A stretch of 64,000 nt of DNA from Seribacter sulfatis (GTDB lineage: Bacteria; Verrucomicrobiota; Verrucomicrobiia; Opitutales; Seribacteraceae), in assembly GCF_964187635.1 (NCBI RefSeq), contig NZ_CAXLMO010000098.1, positions 30,597 through 94,596 of the forward strand, given 5' to 3'. The translations under genes and the position numbers were made by a program. Of the stretch, positions 62,699 through 64,000 are shown piece by piece (position 1 is the stretch's first letter; each line of letters starts with the position of its first letter). Under the pieces are notes generated by a model. That model was not told where the DNA came from and did no database searches. It saw only the letters and a program-made list of their open reading frames with translations.

Positions 62699-64000
62699 AT
62701 GCCTAAGCCCGCCCCAAGCAGTTATTCCAAAAGCCCAAAACATAGGCTTGGGGCTCGTTTGTTCAAATTTTTTCTCCCTTGGGCTTGTTTAGGGTTTCTA
62801 GTGTTCGCCCTTTTTGAAAAAAGTGAGAGTCTTCTAAGTGGTAATTCCAATGAAAACAAAGAGGTTGTTTCTCAAAAATCAGTCGAAAGAAAAGAACACA
62901 ATACGCTAGAAAAAAAAGTCAGTAAACCAGAACTAAACCTTCCGATTGTATCCAAAGATGCGGAATGGTGTGAGACTGAAAAGTACCAAGATTTATCCAA
63001 GCATACTGCCATTGTTGCATTTGATAACTGGCTCCAAACATTTGAAGCATTTCAATGCTTTGAAAAAACGAACTGTGAACATGATCCAAGAATTAAATGG
63101 GAATTGATCAAAAGAGGAGAAAAATTCGCGAAGGACAGGGCGCCAGTATTCAGAAGTATTATTCAAAACGATCCCCGAAAAGCACTCGAGCTTGCGGTGG
63201 ATGAAAATTGGCTTGCCGTCCTGCCTGAACCGATTAGCCAACACTTGGAAAGTTGGGTTTCTTCTTACACCGATATAAAAGCGCTTCATATTTGCAAAGA
63301 TCCCAAGCGCCCAATGGGAATGATTAAGAGATTTGCCAATCTATCGGACGGGGAAGCCGTTGAAGTTTACACCTATGGAAACCGAAAGTTTCTTAAGACC
63401 ACTCAAGGAGTCGCTATATGGGGAGTGAAGATGGGGGATGATGTTGCCATTTCTGAAAATGCCCTCCAGATAAATCCTTCCGCAAATCCTCAAACACCAA
63501 ACGCCTTTGAAGTAAAAATTGCCGGTATGCAATTGGAAGTACCGACTGAAAAGGGTTTAGAAATTTTAAAAAAGCGAATAGTGAGTGCCGAACGAAGAGG
63601 GTACATAACTGGTCGAGTACGCTATCCACTTGTTGCTTCCAGTGGTGGGTCACTTAATTTAATTGATTTACGGTACACGGTAATTACAAACCGGTTAACT
63701 TGGCAAGAAGCACAACAGGTTGCTTTCGAACAAAACGCCAGCTTGGTCAATATAAATTCTGATTATGAAAATTCTATCGTAACCAATTTACTTTCTGATG
63801 CTGCCGCGATTGGACTTTTCCCGGTGAATGAAAGCAACGAAACAGTTCAGTATGCCTGGACTGGTGCAAGCGATGCGGAGTTCACTACTGGTACAAGGTA
63901 TTCAACGGTTACCAACCAGATAGTTTTTATTCCTAATATACTAGCCTCTGAGGGCAGTTGGATGTGGCAGGACGGAGCAACGGCAAGTTTTCCAGCACCT
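62699..64000 (+). CDS. Large membrane-anchored protein with C-type-lectin-like segment (partial, runs off the window)
   Basis: An open frame of 434 codons from the ATG at 62699 with no stop before the window end, so the C-terminus is missing. Residues ~21-41 form one hydrophobic helix (RLFKFFLPWACLGFLVFALF) after a short basic start. A low-complexity spacer and a helical, cysteine-containing region (about 95-190) follow. A GMQLEVPTEKGL region (~270-290) leads to a C-type-lectin-like stretch from about 335, with RLTWQEAQQVAFEQNASLVNI, NSIVTNLL, a tyrosine-tryptophan core, and SWMWQDGATASF at the edge. It lies 241 bp after the secretin, which may export it. Opposite-strand frames at 62993-63653 are shadows of this gene. 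Confidence 0.82.
   Translation, partial: MPKPAPSSYSKSPKHRLGARLFKFFLPWACLGFLVFALFEKSESLLSGNSNENKEVVSQKSVERKEHNTLEKKVSKPELNLPIVSKDAEWCETEKYQDLSKHTAIVAFDNWLQTFEAFQCFEKTNCEHDPRIKWELIKRGEKFAKDRAPVFRSIIQNDPRKALELAVDENWLAVLPEPISQHLESWVSSYTDIKALHICKDPKRPMGMIKRFANLSDGEAVEVYTYGNRKFLKTTQGVAIWGVKMGDDVAISENALQINPSANPQTPNAFEVKIAGMQLEVPTEKGLEILKKRIVSAERRGYITGRVRYPLVASSGGSLNLIDLRYTVITNRLTWQEAQQVAFEQNASLVNINSDYENSIVTNLLSDAAAIGLFPVNESNETVQYAWTGASDAEFTTGTRYSTVTNQIVFIPNILASEGSWMWQDGATASFPAP

Noticed and set aside
62993..63653. Three minus-strand frames near the right edge
   Set aside because: Shadows of the long plus-strand frame starting at 62699, which has better amino-acid composition and context.

Overview
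The window is a 64 kb piece of an AT-rich bacterial chromosome. The best guess is a Verrucomicrobiota member, probably a marine Opitutae-like lineage. This rests on gene content rather than on any rRNA: a co-linear Amuc_1102-1101-1100-1099-1098-type pilus/secretin locus, an EF-Tu with an unusual switch I, a PyrB/PyrC-prime pair, and mostly Shine-Dalgarno-poor starts. I see no insertion sequences, prophage or CRISPR arrays. It looks like core genome with a lineage-specific envelope locus at the right end.

Region 1 (1-17,012, all minus strand) is a fused information-processing cluster. In transcription order it runs tRNA-Thr, tuf, tRNA-Trp, secE, nusG, rplK, rplA, rplJ, rplL, rpoB, rpoC, rpsL, rpsG, fusA, rpsJ, rplC, continuing out of the window toward the S10 operon. 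A terminator-like attenuator lies between rplL and rpoB, and a hairpin abuts the rplC start codon.

Region 2 (17,163-29,922) mixes housekeeping genes: tRNA-Gly, a HisN-like phosphatase, a small DEDDh exonuclease-like protein, gyrA, gyrB, an SLC13/RCK transporter, hemB of the cysteine-free type, pyrD, two unrecognised proteins and a tRNA-Leu with the rare bacterial anticodon AAG.

Region 3 (29,997-43,377) holds an uncharacterised AT-rich gene, a pyrB-pyrC'-CPBP protease-tsaE operon, a HAD phosphatase, prfA-prmC (release factor and its methylase), a tail-specific protease, a rhomboid protease, a short ComEC and a thioredoxin-fold protein.

Region 4 (43,439-53,873) contains a lysine 2,3-aminomutase, dnaN, an orphan RelE-like protein, kdsD, an FtsB-like protein, a phosphohexomutase, the pyruvate dehydrogenase genes pdhA-pdhB-pdhC and a NUDIX hydrolase.

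Region 5 (53,954-64,000) is a five-gene envelope operon: an exported protein, a PilM-PilN-like fusion, two membrane-anchored periplasmic proteins and a 1,180-residue secretin. It is followed by a large open frame that leaves the window, encoding a membrane-anchored protein with a C-type-lectin-like segment.

The genome is extremely compact. All nine convergent gene junctions lie between a 15 bp overlap and a 4 bp gap, leaving no room for ordinary intergenic terminators.
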